From Arcuatula senhousia (taxonomy: Eukaryota > Mollusca > Bivalvia > Mytilida > Mytilidae), in contig CAXARO010000226.1 in the NCBI GenBank assembly GCA_963971305.1, forward strand, positions 1 through 64,000: 64,000 nucleotides of DNA. The letters are read 5' to 3'. A program made the position numbers and the translations under genes. The notes under the pieces are model-generated. The model made no database searches. It was not told where the DNA came from and saw nothing but the letters and a program-made list of their open reading frames with translations. Shown here one piece after another: positions 60,101-64,000 of this stretch (positions within the stretch are counted from its first letter, which is position 1; each line of letters opens with the position of its first letter).

Positions 60101-61332
60101 ATCGGTAAGATACTCGGATATATACCTTTCTGACTGCAACAAATTTTGGCCTTCATCTGTCTTAAAGAAGGCCTCTGGGTGGGCAAAAATTAAGTTTGAT
60201 TTTTGTATAGATTCCAAAGGAACAGATGCTTCTAAGTCTAGAATCTCATTCTCCTCATCTACCAAGTCAGTCACAACACGACCCTGTTTTCATGGTTGTA
60301 AAATTCAATTATTAAAAAATAATTATAACATAATAAACATATACAAAAATGACAAAGACAAAAGACAATACTAATACATGTATGTGTTCAAACTTACAGA
60401 TCTAATTTCAGTACTTGCAATTAAAGAATCTCATACTGAAACAATATTCAGTCAAAGAAATTAGGAAGTGGAGTCCAGTTGACATGGTGGACCGAATGCA
60501 TATTTTCATCAAATTTGCTAATTTTTTCCTATATGTTTAATTTGAATTAATGCAATATCTAACTGGACCGAACCAATTTTAACTGGATATTTCCAGTAGG
60601 TCTGGCCTAATTTCGAAGACTGCATATTCTAAATTTCAAGCCAGCTGTGATAAATAGTTGCTCAGAAAATCTTATGATAATTTTCAACATTTGGCCAGTA
60701 ATTTACTAATAATTTATATGAAAGGATATGGAGTAAATGAACATGAGACCATAACACATAGATAAGCACTATTCACAGGTACAAAATGTATCAAGACACT
60801 TCGGTACTGGCTTGGATATTTCGGTACTCGGTACTGGATTGAGTGAGTTCAGTACTTGGTATTGTCACTTCAGTTCCGACTAAAAAAAATGTAAATTGCA
60901 GCATTGGATAGTAATTTTTACTAAATATGTGTTAAATTACTGATGTAATGTTATCATCATACACTAAAAATTTCCACATCTCTTTTTGATGTTCTTTTTT
61001 TTTTACTTTGATTGTGTGAATTGAAAGAAAATACAAAATGTAATTAGGGGCTATAAAATGTGCCACACCTTTGTATTCAAAATACAACTGGTAAGCTCAG
61101 TATTTTTTAACTCTTTCAGTTGTTCTTCTTGAATCGCCGAGAGTGGACTAAAGACAATGACAACTCCATCTAACAGGAACGGCAAGAGCTGATAAATCAA
61201 ACTCTTGCCGTATCCTGTTGGCAAAACGGCTAATATCTCTCTCCTCCCCAATTCTACAAGATCAAACACTTCTTTCTGTTTTTCTTTTAAGGTGTAATTT
61301 CTTTTCAATTTGTCTATAATTAATTCTTCCAT
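57175..61332 (-). CDS. RecQ-type ATP-dependent DNA helicase, four exons, transposon-borne
   Basis: Exons run 61069-61332, 60126-60283, 58783-58839 and 57175-57949. Phases match throughout, giving 418 codons with the stop. Motif I is VLPTGYGKSLIYQ (Walker A) and Ia is FSPLSAIQEEQ. Then come LIFAHPEAFF, motif II IVIDECHKVHDW, motif III IGLSAT, and in the second lobe VRLVFTTSILGMGF and motif VI VQEIGRAGRKGQ. The C-terminus (YCRETSCLRAFILSKFG, then CCSNCQT) supplies four or five cysteines like the RecQ zinc-binding domain. There is no winged-helix or HRDC region, so this is a minimal helicase. The start MEELIIDKL was chosen for its RecQ-like beginning; an upstream in-frame ATG at 61416 lies at the inner edge of the TIR. 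A role in unwinding DNA during transposition is inferred from its placement. Confidence 0.88.
58335..58490 (+). repeat. Conserved SINE-like core in a helicase intron
   Basis: GGTGGAGGAAACCGGAGTAC, CCGGAGGAAACCACCGACCT and GGGCAGGTAACTGACAAACC form a core that I associate with short interspersed elements across molluscs and other invertebrates. A GTGTTGGTGTTTAACACCC head precedes it. Confidence 0.6.
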
Positions 61333-61416
61333 AACCTTTCCGTAGTGAAAGACGCAGGATGTAGAATTAGTTTCGCGTCTCGGACAAGTCCTAAACCGGA
61401 AGGAGAGGTAGCTCAC

Positions 61417-61480
61417 ACTACGTGTGGCAGAGTCTACCTAACGACATAAGGAGTGCTGTTAGACTCTGTTTCGGAGATTG
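61417..61480. repeat. Right TIR of the RecQ/DUF6589 transposon
   Basis: Read inward from 61480 it is CAATCTCCGAAACAGAGT, a variable middle of about 29 bp, then ACTCTGCCACACGTAGT. The same outer and inner blocks make up the split left TIR (16061-16072 plus 46991-47042). The outer 18 bp and inner 17 bp are near-identical while the middle differs, as expected if two protein-binding boxes are under constraint. Confidence 0.85.
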
Positions 61481-61489
61481 AAAAATACT
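61481..61489. repeat. Right 9-bp target-site duplication AAAAATACT
   Basis: It is identical to 16052-16060 and immediately follows the right TIR. Confidence 0.85.
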
Positions 61490-61589
61490 ATGTAACTAGT
61501 AAGAAATATATATCTTTAATGAACCCTTTTTGAAATTGACGCTTTAGTTATTTCATAATAGTTAATATGTATGGTATACTTTATTTTAG

Positions 61590-63229
61590 CTGATGAGAGA
61601 CCTCCATCCTGACTCAAGAGACCCAGAAAGAATAACAGACTTTCTTGATTCGTCAAAGAAGAACTGGAGAAAAGCTTGCTCGGAGCTGTTTGGGTGTGAT
61701 GATTTGGTATGGAATTTATTTTATACATTTATGTCTGTGTAAACTAAAATAACCTTTGTACAATATCTTTAAAAAAGGCAAATATCAAGACATTTGCATC
61801 ATTGTAATCATAGTTGGAATAAAAGCTCTACGGAGCTTATGTTTGTAATTATTACATCCGACTCAAAATAAAATTTCTGTCTGTCTGTCTCAACAACTAA
61901 TAATCTAAGCCTCTTGATATTTGGCATCAGCATGGAGTCATGTACCATCTATTTCCTGTTTAACAGTGACCAAAAAAAACTTACAAAAAACTTTATTTTC
62001 TTAAGAAAATGTTACATTACAATAAAAAATGTTGAATACAGATGCAAATGTCTTTGTACATGCATGACATTTGAACACAAAATAAGAGTATTAAGAGAAA
62101 ACGTACCATGATATATACATGATATACAATATATGTGATGTACTTACTTGGTTTCTTTGGGAGGACTTGTTAATTCATTTATCTCTATTGGCATATTTCC
62201 ATGGCTGCTCCGTCATACAACAATACAAAAAGACCGAAGAATTTTATCTCTCCAGAGAAATCCTTTGCTCTTTCTAAAAGAACTTTCGATTTATCAGTAT
62301 TTATAATTATATCTGTTTAACATGTTTAATAATGTCAAATTATGTTTGCGTTCTTATTTTTTGCAGGCAACTTTTGGAGGCAACTTCAGGGAACAAATAT
62401 ATTGTTCAAGTCTCCCAGCCTGTTGTTGGGATGAGCTGCAGCTTATCTTCAGGGCGTACGAATCAAAGACCTTGCTGTCAAACAGCCTTCTCAAAGAAAT
62501 AAGACCAGGCCTATTTAGGGATTTTGTTGGTGTCAAGGAGGAACCTAGGGTTCACAGGTTATTGAGCCAGCTTAGTTGTGGATTGGTAACAGTTGAGGAA
62601 TTCAGAAAGAATGCCAAAAAGTTAAAGGTATGAAATTGCTTTATAAGCAGAAAATTGAACCTCAAGTCAAAATGTTTTAAACATGACAAAACAAAAGAAC
62701 ATTTTATGTGAAACACCAAATAATGAGAACTATTTTATGCCTGATGCAAAGGATTTGAATGTATAAAATGTCTGAAATACAACACAAACTTGAGAACAGA
62801 AAATATATAAAAAAAAACCACATACTTATGATTATCCAACTGTAATTGCATTTACTTTGCAATGCAAATTCAAATCAAAATGACATATTACTCTGATGCT
62901 CTGGAAGGTTAAGCAATGCTTGTTATAACATGCTTTTTATGTTGCAACTTTTAATTCTATTTAGTATTTAGTTATACAAAATAAGTTTAAGGATTCCCAT
63001 ACGTAGCATCCTGAAAACAAAAGAAAGTATTGTAACTTACAATTTTTGTTGTTATAATTCTTGTCCATATATGTTTTCTGAGGTTGGCAGATCAGATCTT
63101 AGTGTTTAACTCTGCTCTTTACATGTTTAACCAAAATAATATTCAATATTAGGATGCTAAATGGTAAAAGAATTGAAATATTTTTATATTTTACAAGAAC
63201 AGAAGACCAGGTCATCTGATGATGTTGTT
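61590..63229 (+). CDS. Unrecognised spliced gene, internal exons only
   Basis: Exon 61590-61706 (39 codons, LMRDLHPDSRDPERITDF to ELFGCDDL) and exon 62367-62627 (87 codons, ATFGGNFREQIYCSSLPACC to FRKNAKKLK) have good AG and GT borders and join in phase 0. A small exon, 63203-63229 (KTRSSDDVV), may follow, but this is weak. Codon content and splice sites look real, but I do not recognise the protein. It is leucine-rich with an acidic-basic mix and no clear motif. No start or stop was found. Upstream exons, if any, would lie left of 16052, across the nested insertions. It is divergent from the DUF7869 gene, so the pair could be two genes of one older mobile element; that is speculation. Confidence 0.5.
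61707..62366 (+). other. Intron between exons of the unrecognised gene
   Basis: AT-rich, with a (CTGT)n run near 61878 and the short palindrome AGCTCTACGGAGCTTA near 61830. No gene is inside. Confidence 0.4.
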
Positions 63230-64000
63230 GTAAGTATTCATTTGTTACAAGGTTTTTCCAAATAATGCGACATATTATAGTATAATGCTGTCTCTGACAG
63301 TATTTGTAATTCATGAATGTACATTTTCACTGATTTTCACCAAACTGGTTAAATACAACATTGTCCATGTTAAATGTATACAATTTGAAAAAAGTTTAGC
63401 ACAACCAAGTATTTTGAGCTTTTCAATGACTGAAAGTACAATTTAATTATTATATAAAAACAATGTTATTTCTCAATTAAAAGCACAATTATCATGATTA
63501 TGCCAGAGATAGGGGCAGATAAAGTTGTAACAAATATTAAACCTGCAGTATACAACAAGTTGCAGCAGTAACTTGTGCTAATGATGTTGATTCTTGAAGA
63601 ATCTTTTGATTAGGATATAAATTTTCAAGTGTAATTAGACAATTTCATAACAGTTTTGAGCTTTTGGTGACAACAATTTTTGAAGATTGTTGTGCAAAAA
63701 ACTGGTCTTATTTTCATGTATTGTTACCGTAAGTAAATTAAAAATTGTTTTTCGTAATAAACATGTTCAATTGTGTATATAATAGTTTTTACCGTAATAC
63801 CATTTTTTAAATGAAACTGGCAATCCAAGAATAGTCCAAAAATGTTTTTAAATCAATGACCTGAAAAAGAACTTCCTGTTGTATATTTATTGATGGATGA
63901 CATCTTCATAAAGTTAAAAAATATGCAATATTGCAATTATGTAAAAAAAAAAATTAAGTGAAGAAAACAGGTATTTAAAACCAACACATCCTCTTAATGT
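63230..64000. other. Nothing recognised to the window end
   Basis: AT-rich sequence. No exon with credible borders and no repeat boundary was seen. Confidence 0.4.

Larger units (their letters stand above)
16061..61480. mobile_element. TIR transposon carrying DUF6589 and RecQ-helicase genes, interrupted by a DIRS element
   Basis: The right TIR, read inward from 61480, is CAATCTCCGAAACAGAGT, a variable middle, then ACTCTGCCACACGTAGT (about 64 bp). The left TIR has the same outer bases at 16061-16072 and resumes at about 46991 with AAACAGAGT through ACTCTGCCACACGTAGT. Its two halves are separated by the DIRS insertion. AAAAATACT is duplicated on both sides. Without nested DNA the element is about 14.5 kb. 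It contains two convergent spliced genes, a DUF6589 protein starting near the left TIR and a RecQ-type helicase starting within 90 bp of the right TIR. Both look intact. A 9-bp duplication would fit MULE-like or KDZ-like chemistry, but the gene pair is not one that I can assign to a named superfamily. Confidence 0.85.

Overview
The window looks like nuclear DNA of a mollusc, most probably a bivalve. It is AT-rich, with short exons bounded by GT/AG introns and many small inverted-repeat elements. It also carries dispersed repeats that I associate with bivalve genomes: SINE-like units with tetranucleotide tails, the GGAGGAAACCGGAGTACCC core, and units ending in GGACGGACGGAC. I found no tRNA, rRNA or CRISPR array and no clear conserved housekeeping gene. 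Nearly everything recognisable belongs to a transposon or resembles a transposon protein.

Layout. (1) 10-5895: a 5.9-kb element with terminal inverted repeats (TIRs) and a 5-bp target-site duplication (TSD), holding a decayed reverse-transcriptase fragment. (2) 6339-6625: an array of the palindrome TCCCATGGGA. (3) 8630-15533, minus strand: an eight-exon gene of the DUF7869 type. (4) 16061-61480: a TIR transposon with an exact 9-bp TSD. It carries two convergent, apparently intact spliced genes: a DUF6589 protein behind a zinc-finger-like first exon (47251-54540, plus) and a compact RecQ-type helicase (57175-61332, minus). (5) Inside the left TIR of that transposon sits a DIRS-1-like tyrosine-recombinase retrotransposon (about 16073-46990) with GAG, RT/RNase H/methyltransferase-like and recombinase genes, inverted termini and an internal complementary region. 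(6) Inside the recombinase gene sits a 25.5-kb element (17170-42697) with 34-bp TIRs and a 5-bp TSD. It has no recognisable transposase and is full of SINE-like units, tandem repeats, a LINE tail and smaller TIR elements. (7) 61590-63229, plus: exons of an unrecognised protein beside the outer insertion point.

The boundaries can be read to the base, so the order of events can be reconstructed. An ancestral site with sequence AAAAATACT took the RecQ/DUF6589 transposon. A DIRS element then entered its TIR about 12 bp from the tip, at an A-run, without duplication. The 25.5-kb element then split the DIRS recombinase; removing it with one TSD copy restores the recombinase frame. Further elements, including a foldback at 39709-41919, entered the 25.5-kb element or were carried in it.

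The most interesting system is the RecQ plus DUF6589 pair. A putative RNase-H-like transposase and a helicase start at opposite TIRs and converge, and both reading frames hold across every clear splice junction. I do not recognise this combination as a named transposon superfamily. No homology search was possible here, so family names rest on motif recognition.
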